Source: M3007 sp965249785
GTDB taxonomy: Bacteria > Bacteroidota > Bacteroidia > Chitinophagales > Saprospiraceae
NCBI GenBank assembly: GCA_965249785.1
Contig: CBDFMU010000027.1
Coordinates: 124,001-188,000, forward strand
Direction of reading: 5' to 3'
DNA length: 64,000 bases
Positions 41,319 through 50,500 of this stretch are shown piece after piece. Every line of letters starts with the position of its first letter. Position 1 is the stretch's first letter. The notes beneath the pieces are model-generated. The model was not told where the DNA came from, ran no database searches, and worked only from the letters and a program-made list of their open reading frames with translations. A program made the translations under genes and the position numbers.

Positions 41319-44300
41319 ATGAACAAATCTACTAAGAGTGAGACGGCAGCTCCAAAGAGCAAACCCGTCCCCATTGTGGCCATCGGTGCCTCGGCGGGGG
41401 GACTGGAGGCAATGACGCAGTTGCTGAAACACCTGTCGCCCACTACGGGTTTAGCTTATGTATATATTCAGCACTTGGATCCCGATCACGCTAGTATGCT
41501 GTCCTCCATTCTGGCCCGCCATACTTCCATGCCAGTGCAGGAAGCGGAAGACCTGATGAAAGTGGAGCCCAACCACGTCTACGTGATCCCGCCCAACAAG
41601 AGCATGGAGAGCATTGACGGGGTGCTGACGCTCGACCCGCGCCAGGCCAGGCCCGTCATACCTATGCCGGTGGACCAATTCTTCATCTCGCTCTCCGAGC
41701 GGCAGAAAGAGGGTAGCATCGCGGTGGTGCTATCCGGTACGGGCAGCGACGGCACCCTGGGGCTGAAGGCCATTAAAGGCGCAGGCGGCATCACCCTGGC
41801 CCAGGACGAATCGGCGAAATTCCAGGGTATGCCCCAATCGGCTATTAATCAGGAAGTAGTGGATATCATATTGCCGCCCGCCAAGATTGCCACGGAACTG
41901 GAACGCCTGGGCAAGCAAGTGCCAGTAATCCAGCAGATCATCCTGGAAGAAGGCCCGGAAGAGGCAATCCTCGACGATAATCTGGACCTAAAAAGCATCC
42001 TGCAACTGCTGAAAAATTCCAGCGGCGTGGATTTCAGCCATTACAAAATGAACACCATCAAGCGGCGCATCACCCGGCGGATGCTACTGCACAAAGTGGA
42101 TACCTTGCAAGGCTACCTGGCCTACCTCCGCCAGCATACCGCCGAGGCTGGCCTGCTCTACAACGATCTGCTCATCAACGTTACCAGCTTCTTCCGCGAC
42201 CCGGATACGCTGGATTATTTGAAAAAAACTTTGCTGCCCGATCTGCTCCATGCCAAGTCGCCCAACGATACCCTGCGCATTTGGGTGCCGGGCTGCTCCA
42301 CTGGCGAAGAAGCTTTCTCTTTGGCCATCATCCTGGCCGAAATACTAGGCACCAAAGCCAACGAAACCGCGATCCAGATTTTTGCCACTGATCTGAGTGA
42401 TGCAGTCATCGACAAGGCGCGGCAGGGTCTATACAGCGTGAACGAGCTGGTTAATGTAAGTCCCCAGCGTCTGCAACGCTTTTTCACCAAAGTAGACGGC
42501 AAATATCGCATCGCCAAATCCATCCGTGACCGCTGCGTATTTGCACCGCACAATATCTTCAAAGATCCGCCTTTCCCCCGACTCGACCTCATCAGTTGCT
42601 GCAACCTGTTTATCTATCTGAATCCGGTGTTGCAAAAGAAAATCCTCGCCACCTTTCACTACGCGCTGGTGCCCGATGGCCATCTGATTCTCGGCAAATC
42701 GGAGACTATTGGTACTTCCACCCGCCTTTTCTCGCAGGTAGAAAGAAAACAGAAAGTGTATGTGCGCAAAAATGAAGTGTCGCACTGGACCTCTCTGGAG
42801 ATGAGCCGTCAATTGCCGGAAAAAGCAAACACGGAGGCAGGACAACCGCGGAAAACATTTCTAAAAGTTCCTGACCCGCATGACACGCTCGAAATGCGGG
42901 TAGATCAATTGCTCCTCCACCAGTTCGTGCCACCCACCGTAGTGGTCAATCAGGAGATGGACATTCTTCAATTTCGCGGGGCGACCGGCCTTTTTTTAGA
43001 ACCCGCCTCTGGCAAGGCTACGCTCAACTTGCTGAAAATGGCCCGCCCGGAGCTGGTATTCGAGCTGCGCAATGCCGTACATAAAGCCGGCAAACTAGGA
43101 GAAAGCGTCAAAAAAGTCGGGCTGCCGATCACGGTCAAGGATAAGAACTACCTTGTTTCTATCGAAATAGTACCGCTCAAAAGCGAAACGGAAGAGCGAC
43201 TTTTTTTGGTACTTTTTACGGAAAACACCTCGCCATTACCCGCTAGCGATGCCCAAACCGGTGTAGCCAAAAATAAGAAGATCAAACAGTTAGAACAAGA
43301 ACTGGCGGCCGTTCGGGAAGATATGCGATCTATCACCGAAGAACAGGAAGCCACCAATGAGGAACTACAGTCGGCGAATGAAGAAATAGTTGCCAGCAAC
43401 GAAGAACTGCAAAGTCTGAATGAGGAATTGGAGACTGGAAAAGAAGAGATGGAGGCTACCAATGAAGAATTAATGGCCACTAACCAGGAATTGCAGGTGC
43501 GCAACCAGCAGCTATCGGAATCCGAGGAATTCTCCGAAGCCGTATTTAATACAATCCGCGAGTCATTCATTGTGCTGGACCAGGACCTGCGCGTAAAGTC
43601 GGCCAACAAAACTTTTTATAAAACCTTTCAGATCACCGAAAGAGAAACCGAGGGCCGCCTGATCTATGCTCTGGGCAACCGCCAGTGGGACATCCCCAAG
43701 CTGCGTGCGCTGCTGGAAGACCTCATCCCGCATAGTAACCATTTTTACGGGTTTGAGGTGGTGCATAATTTTCCAGGCATTGGCGAGAAGGTTATGATGC
43801 TCAATGCGCACCGGCTAGTCCAGAATTTGACGCAGCAGGAAATGATCGTGCTGGCCATCGAAGACGTGACGGCGCAGCGGCGGGTGCAACAACTGGCTGC
43901 TTTCCGCGATATGGCCGACAATGCGCCAGTGATGATCTGGGTAGCCGGCCTGGACAAAGCCTGTACTTTTTTTAACAATACCTGGCTGGAATTCAGTGGC
44001 CGTACGCTCGAACAGGAGCTGGGTCATGGCTGGGTGGAAGGCGTTCACCCCGACGACCTGGAGCGTTGTCTGGAAATATATACCTCCAATTTTGATGCCC
44101 GAACATCCTTTCAGATGGAATATCGCCTGCGTCGGCACGATGGCCAATACCGCTGGCTGATGGATACTGGCAAACCCTCCTACTCGGCTTCGGGCGAGTT
44201 CACCGGCTATATTGGCTCCTGCAACGACATCCATGAACAAAAACTGTTGAATGTAGCACTGGATGGCCGAGTGAAAGAGCGCACCGAGGAATTGCTGGAG

Positions 44301-45071
44301 GTAAATGTCCAGCTCAAACGCTCCAACGACGAGTTGCAACAGTTCGCTTACGTAGCCAGTCATGATCTACAGGAGCCGCTACGCAAGATTTCGACGTTTT
44401 CCAACATTTTACAACAGCGTTTTCGCTCTGCTCTACCCATCGATGGGATTGAACACTTAGACCGAATATCCCTGGCAGCGCGGCGGATGAGCCTGCTCAT
44501 TGATGACCTGCTCAATTATGCGCGCACGACCCGGAAGGAAGAAGAGTTTGTCCATACAGATTTAAACAAAATATATAAAAATGTCATCCTTGATTTCGAC
44601 CTGATTATCAGCGAGCAAAAGGCGCAAATACAGGTCGGCCCCTTGCCAGAGATCGAAGCGATTCCGCTGCAAATGACCCAACTATTCCGCAACCTGATCA
44701 GTAATGCGCTTAAGTTTTCGTCCAGGCAGGAAACGCCTGTTGTCAGCATTACTTCACGACTGCTGAGTGCAGAGGAAGCATATCAGTATGGTGGCCACCA
44801 TGCGCCGGGCAGTTACTATGAACTGGTATTTGCCGACAATGGCATTGGCTTTCCACCCGAATTTGCGGAGCAGATCTTTACCATCTTCAAGCGCCTGCAC
44901 GACAAACAATCTTACGTCGGTACAGGCATTGGTCTGGCCCTGTGTCGCCGCATTGCGGTCAATCACGGGGGAGAAATATTCGCGGTAAACGAAGAAAAAG
45001 GCGGCGCATCCTTCCACGTTATTTTACCGATGACGCATACGCCTGCTCCTGAACCAGTCGCCTTAAATTAG
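41319..45071 (+). CDS. CheB-CheR-PAS-PAS histidine kinase fusion
   Basis: The protein has 1250 residues. A CheB methylesterase domain (about 15-195) has catalytic S25 in GASAGG, QHLDPDH and GTGSDGTLG. A CheR methyltransferase domain (about 215-475) has KRRITRRM, INVTSFFRD and WVPGCSTGEEAFS. A long Glu-rich coiled coil spans about 650-740 (EELQSANEE and similar). Two PAS domains follow (about 745-985). The HisKA helix has H1015 in SHDLQEPLRK, and the HATPase domain has NLISNALKFSS, DNGIGF and GTGIGLAL. There is no receptor nearby, so the methylation target is unknown. The adjacent Rcp1-like receivers are likely phosphate acceptors. Confidence 0.95.
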   Translation: MNKSTKSETAAPKSKPVPIVAIGASAGGLEAMTQLLKHLSPTTGLAYVYIQHLDPDHASMLSSILARHTSMPVQEAEDLMKVEPNHVYVIPPNKSMESIDGVLTLDPRQARPVIPMPVDQFFISLSERQKEGSIAVVLSGTGSDGTLGLKAIKGAGGITLAQDESAKFQGMPQSAINQEVVDIILPPAKIATELERLGKQVPVIQQIILEEGPEEAILDDNLDLKSILQLLKNSSGVDFSHYKMNTIKRRITRRMLLHKVDTLQGYLAYLRQHTAEAGLLYNDLLINVTSFFRDPDTLDYLKKTLLPDLLHAKSPNDTLRIWVPGCSTGEEAFSLAIILAEILGTKANETAIQIFATDLSDAVIDKARQGLYSVNELVNVSPQRLQRFFTKVDGKYRIAKSIRDRCVFAPHNIFKDPPFPRLDLISCCNLFIYLNPVLQKKILATFHYALVPDGHLILGKSETIGTSTRLFSQVERKQKVYVRKNEVSHWTSLEMSRQLPEKANTEAGQPRKTFLKVPDPHDTLEMRVDQLLLHQFVPPTVVVNQEMDILQFRGATGLFLEPASGKATLNLLKMARPELVFELRNAVHKAGKLGESVKKVGLPITVKDKNYLVSIEIVPLKSETEERLFLVLFTENTSPLPASDAQTGVAKNKKIKQLEQELAAVREDMRSITEEQEATNEELQSANEEIVASNEELQSLNEELETGKEEMEATNEELMATNQELQVRNQQLSESEEFSEAVFNTIRESFIVLDQDLRVKSANKTFYKTFQITERETEGRLIYALGNRQWDIPKLRALLEDLIPHSNHFYGFEVVHNFPGIGEKVMMLNAHRLVQNLTQQEMIVLAIEDVTAQRRVQQLAAFRDMADNAPVMIWVAGLDKACTFFNNTWLEFSGRTLEQELGHGWVEGVHPDDLERCLEIYTSNFDARTSFQMEYRLRRHDGQYRWLMDTGKPSYSASGEFTGYIGSCNDIHEQKLLNVALDGRVKERTEELLEVNVQLKRSNDELQQFAYVASHDLQEPLRKISTFSNILQQRFRSALPIDGIEHLDRISLAARRMSLLIDDLLNYARTTRKEEEFVHTDLNKIYKNVILDFDLIISEQKAQIQVGPLPEIEAIPLQMTQLFRNLISNALKFSSRQETPVVSITSRLLSAEEAYQYGGHHAPGSYYELVFADNGIGFPPEFAEQIFTIFKRLHDKQSYVGTGIGLALCRRIAVNHGGEIFAVNEEKGGASFHVILPMTHTPAPEPVALN

Positions 45072-45120
45072 AGTGCCGTTAAAAAATGCTTTGTGACAGA
45101 AAAGGGACGTACCGTGCGTT

Positions 45121-45128
45121 TACCTTTG
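45121..45128 (+). promoter_or_regulatory. Candidate -7 box for the heavy-metal lipoprotein gene
   Basis: TACCTTTG matches TAnnTTTG exactly and lies 60 bp upstream of the ATG at 45188. The nearest TTG (45091-45093) is 27 bp upstream, wider than usual. Confidence 0.4.
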
Positions 45129-45187
45129 CGCTCCCGTCTGCGGAGACGAGGAAAATTTCTGTACATCTATTCAATTTTTTTGAAAAA

Positions 45188-45820
45188 ATGAAAGCATTGC
45201 GCTTACTCGTTCCGGCTATTTTCAGCTTATTAGCCTTGGCTGCCTGCAAAAACGATCCCAAAACCACCTCTACCAACACCGCTTCGCCTAATGTAGCGGA
45301 CGCGCCCATGGTCAGCCCCCAGAAAGTTGCCTACATCTGCCCGATGGACTGTGAGCAAGGCAAAACTTACGATCAGCCTGGCACCTGCCCGGTATGCAAA
45401 ATGGATCTGGAAGTCGCCGGGTCGGACCAACTGCGCCACGCCGCGATAGAAATAGCCGCCGCCGCCAAAAACAACAGTTTGCCCCCCGATAATCCCAACA
45501 AAATGCTGGAAGAAGAAGTGAATACGCTGCACGATCAGGTCATGAAAGAATCGTCGGAGATGGAACGCGTGGGGCGGCAGCTGAAAGAGGATTTCAAAAC
45601 GGTGCAGGTCGACGCTCGGAATCCTTATACCCTGGCCATTGCCGAGATCAGCCGGGCTGGTTTCGATATGATGGCCTGGATGCGCGACTACCACGCGCCG
45701 AGTGATATGACCCAGGAAGAAGCAAATAAATATTTGAAAGAACAAAAGGCAAGTATGCTCAAAATCCGTTCTGCAGTGGACAAAGCCCTGGCGGACGGGA
45801 AAAAGCTGCATAAAGACTAG
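45188..45820 (+). CDS. Lipoprotein with heavy-metal-binding (YHYH/HMBD-type) domain
   Basis: From the ATG at 45188 the protein has 210 residues and a lipobox (LALAAC, Cys near residue 19). Residues of about 52-80 read YICPMDCEQG ... PGTCPVCKMDLEV, the CPM...CPxCxMxL pattern of the heavy-metal-binding domain found beside copper and efflux proteins. The remaining helical half (about 90-210) is Lys/Glu-rich. The next genes encode an SCO copper chaperone and a cytochrome c, which supports a copper-handling role. Copy C of the palindromic repeat begins at the base after its stop codon. Confidence 0.85.
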   Translation: MKALRLLVPAIFSLLALAACKNDPKTTSTNTASPNVADAPMVSPQKVAYICPMDCEQGKTYDQPGTCPVCKMDLEVAGSDQLRHAAIEIAAAAKNNSLPPDNPNKMLEEEVNTLHDQVMKESSEMERVGRQLKEDFKTVQVDARNPYTLAIAEISRAGFDMMAWMRDYHAPSDMTQEEANKYLKEQKASMLKIRSAVDKALADGKKLHKD

Positions 45821-45945
45821 TACATTGTAAACTAAGTTGTTTTGAGTATTGGAAGATTTGAGTATTCGATCAAATACCTGATTATCAAGTGTTTTAATCA
45901 AATCTTCCAATACTCGTATCCTCAAGGAATTTAGATTACAGTGTA
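45821..45945 (+). repeat. Palindromic repeat element, copy C (125 bp)
   Basis: This is the best-paired copy. Terminal repeats TACATTGTAAACTAAG and TTAGATTACAGTGTA enclose a perfect 17-bp internal pair (45844-45860 with 45899-45915). It begins directly after the TAG of the lipoprotein gene. The flanks CTAG before and CTAG after (45817-45820 and 45945-45948 region) extend the outer symmetry. Confidence 0.9.
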
Positions 45946-45990
45946 CTAGATGGTATAAGTGAGACTACCACTAACGCCCATTGAAAGCTA

Positions 45991-46034
45991 GCTGCTTTTT
46001 GCTCATTTGCCTTTTTGCTTACTTGCTCATTTTC
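45991..46034 (+). repeat. TTGCC/TTTTTGC-rich tract before the SCO gene
   Basis: The 44 bp are built from TTTTTGC, ATTTGCC and CTTGCTC words and end about 10 bp before the SCO ATG. Similar tracts precede dnaN, the flippase, pyrF and the large anchor protein gene. Confidence 0.5.
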
Positions 46035-46042
46035 CCTCCACC

Positions 46043-46666
46043 ATGCGCTCTATTCTGTTTATTTGCCTGTTTATCAGCACTTTATTGGCCTGTCAGCATA
46101 CTGCCGACCAGCCTGTTCTGCCTATTCTGGGAGAGCGCGATCTGGATGCGAAAGGCGACACCATCTATCGTTCTATCCCGGATTTTCGGTTTGTTGATCA
46201 GGATAGTCAGGCCATCACCAATGCTACTTTCGCCGGCAAAATTTATATCGCGGATTTCTTCTTCATCCACTGCCCCACCATTTGTCCGAAGGTGAAAAAG
46301 AACGGGCTGCGCATCTATGAGAAATACAAAAATGACGACCGGGTGCTGATGCTTTCGCACTCCATTGATACCTACAATGACACGGTGGCAGCACTAAAAA
46401 GGCACGCGCAAAAGCTGGGCATTGACGCTCGGAAATGGCACCTCGTCACGGGCGATCACGACGCTATTTATGGCATTGCCGACGATTATTTCAGTGTGGC
46501 TACGGAAGATCCCGATTCGCCGGGCGGTTTTGATCATTCGGGACGGATTATTCTGGTGGACAAAAACCGGCACGTCCGGGCATTTTGTGATGGTACCAAA
46601 GCGGATGAGGTGGATCGGTTCATGCTGCAGATTGACCAGTTATTGGCTGAGCAGTTTCCGAAATAG
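46043..46666 (+). CDS. SCO1/SenC family copper chaperone, lipoprotein
   Basis: From the ATG at 46043 the protein has 207 residues with a lipobox (TLLAC, Cys near residue 17). The thioredoxin-like fold contains the copper-binding CxxxC in FFFIHCPTICPKV and the distal histidine in GGFDHSGRI. Family members deliver copper to the CuA centre of cytochrome oxidase or act as thiol reductases. Neighbours are a metal-binding lipoprotein and a monohaem cytochrome c. The upstream ATG at 46007 lies in the low-complexity tract and is less likely. Confidence 0.93.
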   Translation: MRSILFICLFISTLLACQHTADQPVLPILGERDLDAKGDTIYRSIPDFRFVDQDSQAITNATFAGKIYIADFFFIHCPTICPKVKKNGLRIYEKYKNDDRVLMLSHSIDTYNDTVAALKRHAQKLGIDARKWHLVTGDHDAIYGIADDYFSVATEDPDSPGGFDHSGRIILVDKNRHVRAFCDGTKADEVDRFMLQIDQLLAEQFPK

Positions 46667-46875
46667 ATGGGTATAGGAGAAAAACTGCATAGCGGTGCCA
46701 TTACACAAGTAAAAAGGCAGGGTATAAAACATGATTCATCCCGAATTTTGATTATTCATTTGGTGTATTTATTTATTGGTCCAACCCAACCTGCGTACGG
46801 CGGCAGCCGTTGAATATCGGCAGGAATAACTTTCGCCGTTTTGCCACCCAGAAATTGATGCTTACCTCTGCTTCG

Positions 46876-47274
46876 ATGCACTATTTCAAAATTGTTCTTT
46901 TTACCGGCGCGCTTTTCATTTTTTCCGCCTGCGAACGCAGTCCCTATCAGGATGGGGCGCGCATTTATAAAAGCTATTGCGCCAATTGCCACATGGACAC
47001 GGGAGAGGGGCTGGGCGCACTTATTCCGTCGCTGATCAGCGCAGACTACCTGACGAAAAATCATGACCAATTAGCTTGCATAGTGCGCTATGGCCTGCGG
47101 GACAGCATCCAGGTGAACGGTAAAATATATGCCGAAGAAATGCCCGCTGCCGATAAACTTTCGGATATTGACATCACGAATGTGCTGAACTACGTAAATA
47201 CGCATCTGGGCAATCAAAATCCGCTGCTTACTTTGGAAGAAGTTCGGGCGCGACTGGATAAATGTGAGCACTGA
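46876..47274 (+). CDS. Monohaem c-type cytochrome lipoprotein
   Basis: From the ATG at 46876 the protein has 132 residues and a lipobox (IFSAC, Cys near residue 19). The haem motif is CANCHMDTGEG, preceded by GARIYKSY. A likely distal Met is in EEMPAADKL, and the ITNVLNYVNTHLG helix closes the class I cytochrome fold. It should carry electrons in the periplasm, perhaps to the oxidase served by the SCO protein upstream. ATGs at 46810 and 46858 would lengthen the signal region without support. Confidence 0.9.
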   Translation: MHYFKIVLFTGALFIFSACERSPYQDGARIYKSYCANCHMDTGEGLGALIPSLISADYLTKNHDQLACIVRYGLRDSIQVNGKIYAEEMPAADKLSDIDITNVLNYVNTHLGNQNPLLTLEEVRARLDKCEH

Positions 47275-47356
47275 TCTGTTGCAACACGCCCCTTTTTTGC
47301 ATCTTACCAACAGGGCGAGTGAATGCCCGGAAAGAAGCGCGATCGTTTTGCTTAGT

Positions 47357-47425
47357 GTCAATTGCCTTTTGCCCTTTTGTTTTCCTTCCAATGGTCCGTT
47401 ACTTCTTAAAATTGCCCGTTCCCTT
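47357..47425 (+). repeat. TTGCC-rich tract before the large exported protein
   Basis: Words such as ATTGCCTTTTGCCC and AATTGCCCGTT dominate this part of the 258-bp gap between 47274 and 47533. The rest of the gap holds no gene I can support. Confidence 0.4.
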
Positions 47426-47532
47426 GCTAAAATTACCAATTGCTTCACACGGTCATATTTCTGCTTTTTATTCTAAACCTGCTAAAAGTTCTTTTTCTTC
47501 GCCCGCCGATAGTGATTCAGACAAATTTTGAC

Positions 47533-50500
47533 ATGAAAAAACTTCTACTTCTCTGGTCCGTGCTGGCCGTGGCCGCCCAAACGACCGCTCAACATTTATC
47601 TTACGACGATTTTGCCTGCGATAGTTTGGTGCAATTAGGTACGGCACCTACCTGCCCAACGACTGTTTTTACCAATGTCGGAGCCACCAATTCCAATATC
47701 GGTTTTGACAATTCTCCTTCCTGTTTCAATGGCGGCATTGCGACCCACGACGTATGGTTTTCGTTCGTTTGTTCGGATACTTTGCTCGATTATCGCATCA
47801 CTTTGACGGGCGTAGGAACCAACTCAATTGAAAACCCGCAATTTGCCGTTTACCGGGGCGATTGTGCCTTCGATGGTTTCGCTGAATTGTTATGTGCCAT
47901 CGCCGAGGTGGGCGAAAACAGCTTGCACTTGGATTTACAGGGCCTCACTCCGGGCCTCACTTACTTTATTCGGGTGTCGGATTATTCGATTACGGCTACA
48001 CCGAATTGGGGCGATTTCACGCTTTGCGTAGATAAAATACCGCCCATTGTCACCATTGATCAGGGCGGCTCCACCTTGTGTTCTGGTACGCTCTACGACT
48101 CTGGTGGCCCCGACAATGACTATGGCCCGGACGAAGATAATAGTTTCGTAATTTGTCCCAGTCAGCCCTCCGCCTGCATCAAGTTTACGCTGGATTATTA
48201 CAATATAGAAAGTGATGCCGACGTGCTTAATTTTTACGATGGTGCCACCGCTACCGGCGAACCGATTGGGGTAGTGGCTGGCGGCGATGGCAATAACTAT
48301 GGCGGGGTTTGCTACTCGGTGCAAGCAGCGAGCGGCTGTATGACGGTCCAATTTCAATCGGACAACGACATAGAATTTGAGGGCTGGCAAGGCCACTGGC
48401 AATGCAGTACCGACCCTTGCCCGGCACCAGATAATATTAGTTTAAATCCCGATATTAATCAGGATAGTATTGCAGCATTTGTGGCCACGCCTTTCACGAC
48501 AGTGAATGTAACTGGCGTGAAATGCGCCGACGGAGGGTACGCCACGTTCAGTTACCCTTCGGACAATAATGACCTGCAAATGAACAAAGGTCTGGTGCTG
48601 ACCTCCGGTCTGGCGGCCGATGCGGTCGGGCCAAGCAGCAATTTTGTGGGCAACATGCTGGGTGAACCAGGTGATGCCGATCTGGACACGCTCTCGTCGC
48701 AGGCAGGTATTTTTTTGGCTTCGCAAGATGCCTGCGTCGTGGAAGTGGATGTGTTTGCGGCCACCGACGAACTTAGTTTTGAGTACGTGTTTGGTTCGGA
48801 GGAATACCCGGAATTTGTAAATACACAATTCAACGACATTTTTGCTTTCCTGATCTCCGGCCCCGGCATTACGGGTGATCCGGCCCTGGGTGGAGCGAAA
48901 AATATCGCTACGCTGCCGGGCACTAACACGCCAGTAGAGATCAATAGCGTGAATTTTGAGCAAAACTGGCAATATTATCGCGACTATTCTATTGGTCAGG
49001 AGCTGGTATATGATGGCCTCACGTCTGACTCACTGGGGGTTAAAAAAAGCCTGACAGCCCGCTCCAAAGTAACGCCCTGCAATACTTATCACCTGAAATT
49101 CGCCATTGCTGACCGTTCCGATGACAATTATGATTCGGGGGTGTTTATATCTAAAATCCAGGGTGGCGGTCCGGCACTGACCATCAATTTTGCCAGCGGC
49201 ATTAATTATTTCATTGAAAGCTGTACTGGCGCACAGGACGTACTGGTGGTGAAACTCACCGAACCGAAACCAGTGGCCACTTCCTACTCCATTGCCATCA
49301 GCGGCACGGCCACGCTTGGCGTAGATTATCTGCTCGATATTCCGAACGTCATTACTTTCCAGCCTGGCCAAACCGAACTGTCGTTCCCGATCACCCCCAT
49401 TGGCGACAATATTCCGGAAGGTTCAGAGACCATTATCATCGCCATTTCGAGCAATTTTGGTTGCGGTACGGTCACTTTTTCTACTTTGACCGTGAATCTG
49501 AACGATAACGTAGAAGTGCAGGTGAGTGGCGGCGACACGCTGCTGGTCTGCGCTGGCGGCACTTTGCAGCTCCACGCCATCGGTGCTCAGTCGTACTTCT
49601 GGACACCACCCGGCGCGGTAAGCAATCCGTTTATTGCCAATCCCACCATTACGCCGACGCAAGATACCTGGCTGGAACTGACCGGCACCGTCGGCACCTG
49701 CGTGGACAAGGATTCGGCTTATGTTAAAATTATTAGTCCCGAAATTACGGCTACCGTACTCGGTTCGCCTAATATTTGCCTGGGCGGAAGCGTACCGCTG
49801 CAAAGCACGAACAACGTAAACAATGCCGGGCTGCTGTGGACACCGGCGGCGGGATTGAGCGACAAGTTTGATCCCAATCCTATCGCCTCACCCACCGAAA
49901 CGACCAATTACCAGGTAAAAGTGACGATTGCCGGTTGTACAGTGACGGATGACGTGACTATTACGGTGGATACGCTGTTTTTCCCAACGCTTATCCATGA
50001 CACGACGGTTTGCCAAAATTACCCCGTACAACTGGGCGAAGTATTAAATTCTACCACGAAGTATTCCTGGACTCCCACCGCTGGCTTGAGCGATCCCACT
50101 AGCAGCGGGCCCATCGCGCTGCCCGACCAGACCACCACTTATACGCTCACCGCCACCAGTGCCACGGGTGCTTGCAGCCAGGTGGGCAGTGTAACGGTGA
50201 CGGTGACTCCCGCCAACGTGGATATTGTCGGTGCGGACTACCGCGAAATATGCCTCGGCGATACGATCACGCTGGATGCCCAAACCCAGCCGGCAGGAAC
50301 CATCAACTGGACGCCGAGCTTTTACGTGAGCAGCCCGACCGGAACAAGCGTGACCACTTCTCCCGATGAATCGGTGACGATCTTCGCCACTACCAACTTG
50401 AACGGCTGTCTGGTGCGTGATTCGGTGCATATTCGCGTGGATTCGCTGCCCAACAGTGCGATTTTCCTCAGTCCCGACAAGCCGACTTACTGCCCCGGCG

